A stretch of DNA of 64,000 bases from assembly GCF_027596085.1 (NCBI RefSeq), contig NC_072464.1, forward strand, positions 10,932,233 through 10,996,232. The letters are read 5' to 3'. Position 1 is the first letter of the stretch. Every line of letters starts with the position of its first letter. Below, one piece after another: positions 34,801 through 45,823 of the stretch. The DNA comes from Anoplopoma fimbria (Eukaryota; Chordata; Actinopteri; Perciformes; Anoplopomatidae). A model generated the notes under the pieces. That model saw only the letters and a list, made by a program, of their open reading frames with translations. It did not search any database and was not told where the DNA came from. The translations under genes and the position numbers were made by a program.

Positions 34801-37800
34801 TTCCTTCTCTCTGTAAAATAAATAACCACAAGGTAAATCCATTCAATTATTATGCTCCGTTAAAGTATTAGGGCTGCTTAATACAAAGAACATGCATTAT
34901 TTACTAGGTCTAAATATTCTATTTCTATATCCATTTTTGGGGCAAAAGTTGTGGCAGTGTATATAAGTGAAAAGGGACTCACTGTTGTTTATAGGTCTTG
35001 CAGTATGAAGGTTGCTCATCATCAGAGTCCACAGGCTCCTGCTCCCTCTGGCAGCTCCTGGGAGGTCAAAATAGATAGAGATTAGAAAAGATCCAGTGAG
35101 TCTGAGCTGCGTTTGGGTTTATCCATTTTCTGACAAAATACCTCGATATCAATAATGTGTATATGCGTTATGGGCGCTTCAAACACAGAGAAATGTGCCA
35201 AAACTTGTTATATCAGACCCTTGACCCTTTGTATTTGTATTTCAATCGGAACCTGCAAATCCAATTGTAATCATATGCATGATTCATGTGATTCAATAAT
35301 TTATATATCAGTTTGTGTTACTGGTGTGTAAATAACATGTCTGGATTTTTTTTGTTTTGTAAAAACCTCAAAAAGTTGTTGTAGTGTAAACGTGTTCTGG
35401 TAAATTATGCTACATTCATTTTTAGATGTAGTAACAGTAACAAATATATTGTAGACCTAGAAATACTTTTACATAGCATAGTTTGGCATTGATTACAAAA
35501 AAATTGTTTATTTTATCACATGAGATTACAATTATAGCAACAGGTTTTTTGATAATGCTCTAGTTACCTGAACTGAGGATCCGGGTTCATGCGGCAGAAC
35601 CATTTTTCTGGCAGCTTGCTGCAGTTGATCCCATCCGGAAGTTTGCGCCAGAGCAAACAGTCATCACACTGCACCCAGTTTTGATCTGGGCGCTTCCTAA
35701 GTACATAGATAAAGACAAGTATCAGAGCATACATATTTGATAGCGCTTATAGTTAGGGCTGGTTCAGGTTCGCCTTGGTCCAGCCCCTAGACATGCTGCT
35801 ATATGCCTAGACAGCCGGGGGACTACCTAGGACACACTGAGCTCCTCTATCCTCTTCTCTCCCTCCATCTTTATGTATTAATCTCCTATTTATGCACATC
35901 GGAGTCCTTGTGCTTTCTCGCCTCACAGGTTTCCATGAATCGGGGTTATATCTGGACTGTGATCGTGCCTCCTGCTGTGGCCCTGCTGACACCCACTGCT
36001 ACTACCACTATTATTATTAGTCACATTACTATTATTATTCCCTGTACTATTAGGCTTATTGGCTTTGCTTCTACCCTGGAGTCTTTGTGCTTTCTCGCCT
36101 CGCAGGTTTCCATAAATCCTGGCTGTACCTGGACTGTGGTCGTGCCTCCTGCTGTGGCACTGCGGACACCCACTGCTACTACCATTATTATTATTAGTCA
36201 CATTAGTCTTACTATTCCCTGTAACATTACGCTTATTGACTTTGCTTCTACCCTAAAGCCCTTTTTGCTTTCTCGCCTCGCAGGTTTCCATGAATCGACC
36301 GTGGTCGTGCTTCCTTCTGTGACCCGGCTGACACCCACTTACTTTTATTATTATTATTAGTCACATTACTAATACTATTCCCTATATATATCATTATTTT
36401 AATTCTACTATAGTCATTGCTGCTTTTATTATAAGTAGTCTTAATTTTCTCCTTCGTTACTCTGCTTACTACTGTGATTATATGAATCATTCATGTCATA
36501 TACATTGAATGTGTTGTAACTCTGTTATGTTGTTCGAGTTTTTCCTGTGCCGATGTGAGGGTTCAAGGACAGAGGATGTCGCATGTGTAGAGATTGTAAA
36601 GCCCTCTGAGGCAAATTTGTGATTTTGGGCTATATAGAATAAACTGAATTGAATTGAATATAGGAAGTTTACATGGTTAGAAAAATATGCATGTAGAATA
36701 CATGATGTCACTGCAAAATGTACTAACATGGTATCTTCCACTGGTGTGGTGGCGTTTGGTTCTTCTCTTCTTCTCTTGTAGCACATTTCATTCCAGTACT
36801 CCTCCAGTTTGGTGCTCAAATTGTTCATAGTTTTCCTGTACCAAGAAATTACACTTCTGCATTACTGGCCCTGTGCTGAGAAATAATCCAGTAACATGAT
36901 TGCTACTATAAAAATATTGTTTTTGTGCAAGGCTCATGTTGAAACTAACTTAAACCTAAATCAGGCTGCTGTGATCAAAACAGAATTTGGAATTGGTGCC
37001 ATTACCTGTACTTATCTGTTTCATTAAAGCTCTGTTTGTTGTGGGTAGGTTCCAGAAAGTCACACTCTATGACCCCAATGACCCGCACACCTTTGTTGTT
37101 GGCCTGCGGACAGCAACAATTCAGAATCATGAACACTGGTTAATGACATTTACAAAACTCTTGACAATATGTGTACTAAACAGCACACTAAACAAAGCAA
37201 CACAACTCACCTTGAGCTGGCATCCGACACGTTCGTACGCTTTGATCAGCCGGTTCTTGTGATACATCATAATGCCATACTGGTCTTTACTTTTGGTGTT
37301 ATAGCCGAAAGTAATAGGAATACGTTTGTTCTGAAATAATGTTTAAGGAAAACTCAAGAAACACTTCCTGTGAACATACGAAATGTCCCAAATTAAATAT
37401 ATTTATCAATACTCTGCAATGAAAGGATACCAGGAAAGTGGGCTTGTAGTGGTCCTTCCTGACGAGGGCAAGACTCTTAGCAACGAGCAGAGTGTTCACC
37501 TTTTGACCACGAATAATGATCTGCATCCTGGGCTTCAGGTAGAGAATACTGCAATAGGCCTACACCCATCAAAAAACATTTATTAATTATTTACTCATGC
37601 AAATAGTAAGCGATCAAGAAAATTTTAAATATTCCAGAGTGTTTTTCTGTTGAAGAGAACACAGATTACCTATAATTAAATGGACAGCTGGGTCAGCTTA
37701 AAAAATAACGCATGTTTAAAGAAGTGGGTGATATGGTTTTTAAACAGTAAGTTAAATTACTTTGTTAAAAAGTCTTAAAACGACATGTTCTACTTACATA

Positions 37801-40800
37801 ATACAGACGCTGTGAATGTGCACATTGGACCACGATTGGACTCAATTTTGATGCTTGTATGCTTAACATTAGACACATTAGTGACTGTGTGTGTATAAGG
37901 TATACAAAATGATGCCTGAGGTATAACTCAATCATTAAGAATTATTTGAAGACACACAAATTACTGCTCCTTACCCGCAGAGAGTAAAAACTCTCAGGGA
38001 TGTTTGAAGTGACCTTGTCTGGATGTTGAGTGTCATTCATTTCCTCGTAGACGTCAGATGGAATTCGGATATCGTAACGATCCTTCTTAAAATCAAACTC
38101 AGTTGTTCCAGAAGATGTCCTGTTGAAAACATAAACATGTCTTTTAGTCTTTGGGTTATCTGGTCTCCCTGAGGCTAACACAGATTATTCTTGAATTAAG
38201 GGAAAAAAGACCATCTGTAACAAACAGACAATCACATGCAGCACTAGTGTTATTGATTATTAGTAACAAAGTTTAACAACCTGTTTGTTGGAAGCACAGC
38301 CATCAGGCTGCTGTTGACAAATTGTTGTGCAACAAATAATACTTACAAATTGATACACACATGCAGCTGAATGTTATTTATTACCTCTAACTGTAATTTT
38401 GTTCACGTTAGTTTGCTGTAGGAATGATGTCCTGAGTGTTAAATGGTTAGTAGTTAGGGTGTTGAAATATCTTCTTTATCTAATCATTGTATATAAAGCT
38501 GTCTGAAATAAAACATTAAAAATGTGTTTGTAAGTAGGAACTACAGACAGACCTGCGGAGATTCCAGATGATGATCCGTGTGCCAGTTTTCTGTGTGGAC
38601 CAGTTGGAACTGATGGCTTTGACCTCAATAAGCAATTCTTCCTCCGTCTTGAAAGGGGAATAGCGCAGGATGTCCTGCAGACTGGCTTTGTGCTCCTGTC
38701 TTACACTGAGTAAAGCCAAAGTTAAGTGCAACTTGTATGAAAAAATAAGGAGAAATGGAAATATGACCATCTGGTGTAAGATTGAGAGAAAATGTGCTTG
38801 TTTAAGACATATCAAACTCACAGAAGATCTGTGTAGACTTCTATCCAGCCCACATTAAATACTTTAAAAAAGTGAGTAACTACAAATGGACCCATATCAA
38901 ATCATGTTCCAGACTGACACCAGTATGTTAAATTCAAACTGTTTGAGTGTACATCAGATGCAATACGCCTTAATGCAGTAGATGAAGGATATACTTGTCT
39001 GTCTGTCTCTGTTCAAAGCAGACAATAGGTACACTTATTTGGTTAGCTCCAATCTCTTCCAGGTAGGTTTGAGAGAGCATCCCAACACATGAAGCCCTCT
39101 CCGACTTCGAAAACACGATGGCGTCCTTGCCAAGACGCATGGATCCAGACTTGAAACCGTTGCCATACATACCGATTGGCTTAATACCCTTTATAGCAGT
39201 CTTGTCACTGTACCCAAAGCTAAAAGGGGGAAATGGATATATATTATTTAGTGAGCATATGAATCATGTCAGGATTCAAACATCAATGCAGCATCATGTA
39301 CAACATTGGTTTATAAAAGGTTTAAGCAATGATCATAATGTATGCCCGTGTTGGCAGTGTAATGTCAATGTCCAAAGGGTCATTATACATTTCACATATT
39401 TTCCCTCAAAACAATACCAAGTAGCAGTACCTGAGCATCTTGTGCATTGTTTCATAGTCCAGTCCATTTCCATTATCCATAAAGCTGAGGCATTCTTGTC
39501 CTTGGACCATAGTCTTATCAATCCAGAACTGTTTGGCGCTGACATCTGGATCATAGGCATTGTCTGTCAAAAGAAACAAATTTAGGACTAAATTAAATTC
39601 ACATAAGAATCTCAACCTCCAGCAATTAAAGTTCTCACTATTCCGCGTGTTACAGTTAAGTTACTGCTCACAAAGTGCATCGCTGTTCTTATTGCACTGC
39701 AGAGCAGGATTGCACAAATGATAGGTGGAGTATATGCACCAAATATTTGTTTTTCTACAGAGCTCCGATAGTTATCTAAAAATAAAACAACAATAGATGA
39801 CAAAGTAAAAATTAAAAGTTCTCAATAAATACCGTATCATTCTACAACAACAAAGGAGGCAATGAGTTCAGATTTGTATTTCAGAAGATTTGCACTCTTT
39901 TGATTCAATAATTCATGATTGCATTCACCTGAGCATTCTAGTGAGGCTTCAGCTCTATTAACACTATCGTGCTTGAGAAAGGTGACTCAAGCAGGCATTA
40001 AATGTTTAGTTATAATCAGAAATATGCTGGTTATAAAATGTGAAATTTAAATTTAAGAATTATTTTTTCACAAAAGTTCTTCACATATACATTAAAGTCC
40101 AGGTAAATTAAAATCAGAGAAAATACTTGTTGAAAACATGTGAAAAGACTGAACTATATCATAAGATATCGTGGATTTAGACTCTTAAACTTATTAATCA
40201 TTCAAATGTGTCTGGGTGGTAAAAGGAAATGATTCTCTAGTGCAGGGGTCGGCAACCTTAACTATCCTCAGAGCCATTTTGCCCTATTTTCCACCAAATA
40301 AAACTTGTCTGGAGCTGCAAAAGCTATTTGATATCACATCTTATAAAATGTTATATATAGTTATATATACAAAAACTATAGTCTGTTGTATTTATGAAAT
40401 TATAGAAGAAGAATAAATACAATTCTTGACTTTTTACTGCTATTTTACCTGTTATAACAATATCAAACTCTTATGAAGAGGAGAAAAATACACTGGCATG
40501 TGTAGGCCTTCGTGAAAGTATATTTTCGCTCTTTTTCGCTCATCTCCAGCTTGATATACGTATTTCAGCAAATGCTGTGTGCTTGTTCTAAAAGTGTCTT
40601 TCAACATTCATTTTTTTGTTGTTTGCCAATTAATCGCAACATATCAAGCATACAGGTAAGCCAGCATCGTTGGCAGTGAAAGCAAATAAATACTTCCACG
40701 CAGAATTAAACTCTATTTTCCTCTGTGACTTTTGTTTTCTTGTATTTCTGTTTACCGAGGGCGGGGGTCTGCAAATCATGATTAGCCACCTCCAGGGAAA

Positions 40801-43155
40801 GGCGCTTGACAGCGACGTAATAGGATGTGATGCACATTTTAGTTGACAAAATATTAAAACATTTTTTATTTTCAGTGACACAGTATCACCTCAAACTCCA
40901 AGATAAGAGGTGTTCCCTTTGAAAGACGTCCACTGTGCAAAAAATGAAATAAAAAAATATTTTAATAAGTTATTTATCGTGGTATTTGTTATAAATGTAT
41001 GTTTGTACATAGATGTTCAAGGTATGCTTGATTGGTGACAACAAGAGGCCTTACTTGTAGGGACTTAGGACCCAGGAGGATAGGTGATGCATGGCAACCT
41101 GTGAGGGAATCAGGGTTCTCTGGCTGAGTAAAGTTATGGACGAGTTATGCTAATAAAGAGTTAAAGTTAAGCAGTTGTTCTCAGGTGAATATATGTTTCT
41201 TTAAAAACACGACATTTATTTCCATGTTATTTTTTGTCAAAGCCGCCACAGAGGGGCTTGCGTGTTGCCGACCCCTGCTCTAGTGTGATAAACTCAGATC
41301 ACATATTTATTTTTGCTTTACCCGGACTTCAACAAATCAATCATGTGGGGACCCGATTAATATTAAAACACCATTTCATCAAAGGTCATATGTTGGTATT
41401 TGAATCAGGTTTGTTGATGTTCTCTTTGAATGTGACAGTCAGAGTCCCTAACAACATGGGATGTTAAATACATTGTTAACTACTCGGCATAACAAAGTGC
41501 TTTGTCATTTTAAAACCCAAAGAAATAAAGTCAATGGAAGAGTATTGTTAAATTCAAACCTATGCTGCAGCCTAAGCACCTGCAGTCAGTTGCTTGTTTG
41601 CTGAGAAAGACATATTTAATACTTTAAATATTTCATGAAAATCTGTCCTGGTGACGAAAAGAAAAAAAATCTCAAATGCATTTTAATGCACATAAACATC
41701 ACTGCTAGATTAATTCGCTGAATAGGATTATCATTGGTTATGTCATCCAAGACACCCAATCACGCAGATCAACTGTGGACCTCACTATGTATTGAAATAG
41801 AAACTCATGCAGTAAATAGAAACTTAAGTAAAACAGCCTATTTCACTTGCAAATACTACCGTGTGATGATGACTCACCTATGAGCTCAGCTATGGCGCTG
41901 AAGGGCCAGGTGTGGCTGGTGGAATTTGAATGAAGATACTTGGGACAAAGCTGCGAGGGGAGCAAATTATAAAAAGGTACAGAATAGTTAGACGACATCA
42001 ACGTGGCTTTATTTTCATACATCATTTTATTCATATTCAATCAACGTGGCCTTAACGCCTAAAGCTACTACAAGGAACTTTCATTTTGTGTCGATTTTGG
42101 CGGCCCCTGTGGACAAAAGTGGTAGTATTTCTGAAAACTAGAGCTCTTTTTAAAACGGTTTTATAACCAGTTTAAAGTACCTCACAGTAACTTTATTAAT
42201 GCAGTCAAAAGATGAGTAAACTCTCTGACACTGCTTTTACCCAGTGGTTTGCAAATTCACTAAGAATAGATGCGGTTGCTGATCTTTGCAATTTAGATGT
42301 GCATTGAAAGGGGCCAAAAATATAACACTTGTGTTTGTATGCAAATTAAATAATGTTTAAATGTGTTGGTTTTTCTAAAACAGAGAATGAGGATTGACAT
42401 AAAAAAGACAAGTTTTCTGAAAAGTTTATACTAATAAATAAAATAAATATAATAAATCTAGCATAAATCTAGAATAATCTGTAATTTCTGTGTTTCTTAT
42501 GTATTCTGTTTTTTGTATGTTAAAGCCCTACCATTATAAAAATGTATGCACTTTTGACAATTTACATAGATATGGATTGTAGTTAGGAGAAACTCTGGAG
42601 CTATTGATCTGGCAGCTGACACCCGCAAGTGTTTTCCCCCCCCATAAGTGTTGTCCAACTTTTTGAACCATAGTGTAATCAGATAAAAATAGAGGGAACA
42701 AAAATTAGAAAGTACTAAATGTTTGGGAAAACTTGTTTTCTTCCTTAGTGTTAAAATTGCACATCTGTAATACTTGAAAAAAAAATACAGTTTGATTGAC
42801 GTGAGTGAAGTGATTTACAGACAGATATTACTGCTACGAGCAATAATATGTTTTACCTAGAGTTCACACAACCACAGAGCGCTGTAGAGAGTATAGACTG
42901 ATTGGTACAGAGTCCATCGTACAGTTATTAGTAAACTATAATGTAAGTACATCCTCTACTGTCAGTCAACAGGGCATTGGAAACAGAAAGCATAAGACAT
43001 ATTTAACCCCTTTGCTCACACAGCTATAGCTGCAGTACTCCAGCTGACCACATACTATAACGTTAATATTAAAATGAATATACAAAAAATAAAATAAAAT
43101 AGTATTTTCTACTGACCGTACTGAGCGGGACACCGCGGTTTGTTTGTGCCGCCAT
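31848..43155 (-). CDS. morc3: MORC3 (right copy), 19 exons, 1073 aa, intact
   Basis: Nuclear ATPase that binds methylated histone H3, gathers at PML bodies in vertebrates and represses transcription; human MORC3 also acts in antiviral defence. Exons: 43117-43155, 41878-41950, 39431-39563, 38995-39219, 38553-38705, 37975-38119, 37431-37559, 37211-37330, 37006-37103, 36728-36835, 35568-35696, 34983-35057, 34768-34810, 34500-34577, 34100-34208, 33926-33995, 32720-33836, 32167-32369, 31848-32022; 3222 nt, all phases agree. Start [12 protein letters not shown] motifs: AELIDNAYDP (about aa 33-42), [26 protein letters not shown] finger about aa 409-451. Acidic stretch with DIFILE (SUMO-interaction-like) about aa 630. 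Coiled coil about aa 815-1000. The C-terminal [20 protein letters not shown] resembles human MORC3. Head to tail behind dop1b as in human. Confidence 0.92.
32720..33836 (-). CDS. morc3: MORC3 right copy, exon 17: acidic/SUMO-interaction segment and coiled coil
   Basis: The longest exon (1117 nt). It opens with basic [16 protein letters not shown], passes an acidic stretch into [13 protein letters not shown] (compare human DVIILEENSTPKP), then a low-complexity region and a leucine heptad coiled coil. In MORC3 the SUMO-interaction motif and coiled coil drive PML-body localisation and dimerisation; that role here is inferred from the family. Confidence 0.85.
35568..35696 (-). CDS. morc3: MORC3 right copy, CW-type zinc-finger exon
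   Basis: Encodes [17 protein letters not shown] and [12 protein letters not shown]. It differs from the left copy by few residues, and both zinc-ligand pairs are kept. Confidence 0.88.
35755..36660 (+). mobile_element. LINE 3' region with about 175-bp tandem units (right copy, intron 10)
   Basis: Orthologous to the insertion at 23318-24260, with the same three-unit array and the same tatagaataaactgaattga end. The first unit is shortened here (join near 35900). Confidence 0.7.
40243..41277. mobile_element. Non-autonomous hAT element with 8-bp target duplication
   Basis: A 1035-bp element with terminal inverted repeats CAGGGGTCGGCAAC and GTTGCCGACCCCTG, flanked by ctctagtg at 40235-40242 and 41278-41285. 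No transposase frame is visible. The left morc3 copy has no insertion in the matching intron, so it arrived after the duplication. Confidence 0.88.
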
Positions 43156-43285
43156 GTTTCAGTAAATACGGATGTCGGTAGGAGGTGATGACGTAGAAAT
43201 CACGGGATGACAAACCGTAAGACAGACGCCTGTTAAATATCGATGCTCGTCCTCCATGAATACAGCTGTGGAGGCGGAGCTTCAC
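43156..43285 (-). promoter_or_regulatory. Proximal promoter of the right morc3 copy
   Basis: Near-identical to 29139-29275 with a CRE-like tgacgta at 43189-43195. Homology between the copies stops at ttcactc (about 43287), where the GC-rich block begins. Confidence 0.45.
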
Positions 43286-43302
43286 TCGCTCCTAAAGAGT
43301 TG

Positions 43303-43806
43303 CTCTGTGGGGCGTGTGTGCGTCAATAACAAAAAGTTCGTCTTCAGTGTAATACTAACCGGAACCTCCGGTGATCTTCCGCATCCAGGGCACGGCTTGT
43401 TTAATGAAGGCTTGGACAGCTGCGGGGTATTACACATGCGCAGTGTAGCTGGAGCTGCGCGGTTGGAGGCTTGCAGTCTACTTATGAACAGTCTCTTGTT
43501 AAGGCGGACGGCGTTAGAAATAGAGGCATGTTGTCCGTTCAGGCGCTCTTCGGTTGCGCTCAGCCTTTCATAACTCGTTGGACACCCTTGTGCGCTAGCC
43601 AGTGAGCGTTTCGGTAAGTGCAGAGCAGATTTCCCTGGGCATTTGTTGATCCCACCGGCGGAATCTCCTTTTTTAACTTTGCATGAAGCATTGGGCCAAT
43701 AGAGAAGCGCACTAGCGTCCTCCCAGCCCTCGGCCCAAACAATACCAAAACATAGGCCGAACATATTCCCGGACTCGTTCACCAGAATGGTCGAAAGAAA
43801 ATAATT
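43303..43806. other. GC-rich 0.5-kb block absent from the left copy
   Basis: Flanked by the direct repeat taaagagttg (43293-43302 and 43807-43816). The minus strand is open for about 160 codons from an ATG near 43762, and the plus strand for 105 codons from 43256; neither product is recognisable. It may be an inserted element or a sequence lost from the left copy. Confidence 0.4.
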
Positions 43807-43876
43807 TAAAGAGTTGTCTATTCGTGCATTTCACTTTTATTTATTTTTAATTTTTTTAGAACCCAATGATTTAAAT

Positions 43877-44186
43877 CAGTGGTTCTCAACCTTTTTTCAG
43901 TGATGTACCCCCTGTGAAATACTTTTCTAGCCAAGTACCCCCTAACCAGCGCAAAGCATTTTTGGTTGAAAAAAAGGTGTAATACTAAGCGCTCTGCCAT
44001 CAGCGTCTGATTTATTAAACTGTCAACACTGACGATTGCATTGTTGCATTAAATTCAGTTTATGAACTTACACTTATATTTTATTGAATATTTATTAAAT
44101 AACAATTTTTAAAGGATTTTTGAATGGATGCTAATTTTAAATATATATTTTTTTAAATCTCACGTACCCCCATTTGAGAACCACTG
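43877..44186. mobile_element. hAT-type MITE with 8-bp target duplication
   Basis: A 310-bp element with termini CAGTGGTTCTCAA and TTGAGAACCACTG, flanked by atttaaat on both sides (43869-43876 and 44187-44194). No coding sequence. Located about 0.7 kb upstream of the right morc3 copy. Confidence 0.88.
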
Positions 44187-44897
44187 ATTTAAATAAGGAT
44201 TATTAGTGATCGTACCGGCAAATTTGATTTACCTCAAATATTATCCATTAATTTACAGGCAAATTGTAATTCCAGCGTTTGGACACTGTAAAATTTGATT
44301 TATTTCTGTGGAGTTGTTAAGAAGAGAATGATGTTGGCACTGGATTGGTGTCTACAGCATTATATCACGGGATAAAAGGGGCTGTATTGTAATTTAAATC
44401 CAAAGCTTGCAGCTTTCTGAAAGTGATTTAAGCCTGCACAATGTAGTTTTAGCTAAAAAGAAATGCTGCAATTACGTTTTTCCGGATGTGTTTAGTGTGC
44501 ATTATTTGTTTGTATCAGTTATGTGTTAGTTTGATACAGTTGTAACCTTACATTTATTTCAACCCTGTTGTAAAACTGTATACATCACTTTCTACCTCAT
44601 TTGTGCAGTTATCGGTCTATTTTTGGGCTTTCACATTTTTGTGTCAGCTGATTAAGCAAAGTAGTCGTTGCAACATTTGTTGTATGGAGAACAACTGGAG
44701 AACAAGGCTTAAGTGTTCAGTGTCTTGCCCACGGTCACTTCAGCATGTGAGCAGGAGGAATCGGGGTCGGAACGCCAATTCCATTTCCACATTTTTCAGT
44801 CATCAGCAATTTTTCTCCAACATAAATGCAGGGAAACAAGCAACTGAAGCTGTAAAGTGAAAACACAGTATTTCAGCTTAATATGTAATTTAATGAG

Positions 44898-44903
44898 TTT
44901 TAT
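44898..44903 (-). terminator. dop1b: Candidate poly(A) signal of dop1b
   Basis: AATAAA on the minus strand, about 0.9 kb after the dop1b stop codon at 45824. The interval 44880-45823 has no other gene and is the likely 3' untranslated region. Confidence 0.35.
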
Positions 44904-45823
44904 TTCTCTTAATTTAAAACATGACATGGTCCTTTACACATCCAAGATAAATTACGTAAGCATTCAGCATTGTGGAACAAAAAGATCATAGGCAGTTGCA
45001 AAAAACGATTTCCCTTAAACACCAGAAATGGAAAGCATGTAGTTTAGCAGGGTACACCAAATAATATTTCAAAGGGTTTTCCAGGTGTACACAAATCACA
45101 TTCAGTAACTGACTCACAACTTAAATCTTAGTGAAAGGGTTCGAGGTTCCATAATGATGTATCCAGTAACAATTAAAGAGAAAGTACCTAACAGCAGCCA
45201 TATACAGTAGATTTTACATTCTGATAGTCAGACAGACATAATGCACGCACCAGACGTTGTGGTTAACCAGAGGTTATGCGAAAGTCAAAAGCTCATATCA
45301 ACAATACTTAATGAGGTTCTTTACAGTGAATCTGTTATTTGGTGTCAAACTTAAAAAATATTTACTGGTACTACTATTATTATTATAAGGTGCATGGCGC
45401 CTAATTATAACATATTATAACTAAAACCATATAAAACAAAGAGTGTAGACACTGACACAATCTAAATGTGTAAATATTTTGCAACCAAGAAGATACTCAT
45501 CCTTGAGAGTGAAACAAGCATTCCACAGTAATTTGTAATTAATACTCCTACCGTGACAACCAAAACACCCACTGAAGTAACTACAACAAAAGTCCCTTAG
45601 CTTTTCCAATACAGATTCAGTGTGAGAGCGCCTCAGAGGTACACATAATTATGTGGAGATCAGACAAGTTAAAACATAAAAAAAGGAATTCCAAAACCAT
45701 TCTTTTTTTGTTCTAGTTCACAATACACCGACTACTTATTTCAAATATTCCAATTGTATGGCTGCAAGTCTAAGAGTTTGAGAAGAGGACTTATTTCATG
45801 AAAGCTTGCTTCATGCCCGAGTT

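Larger units (their letters stand above)
31086..44850. repeat. morc3 tandem duplication, right unit
   Basis: Right unit of the duplication whose left unit is 18846-30400. It is longer mainly because of a 1-kb hAT element in an intron, a 0.5-kb GC-rich block and a hAT MITE in the 5' flank. Confidence 0.85.
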
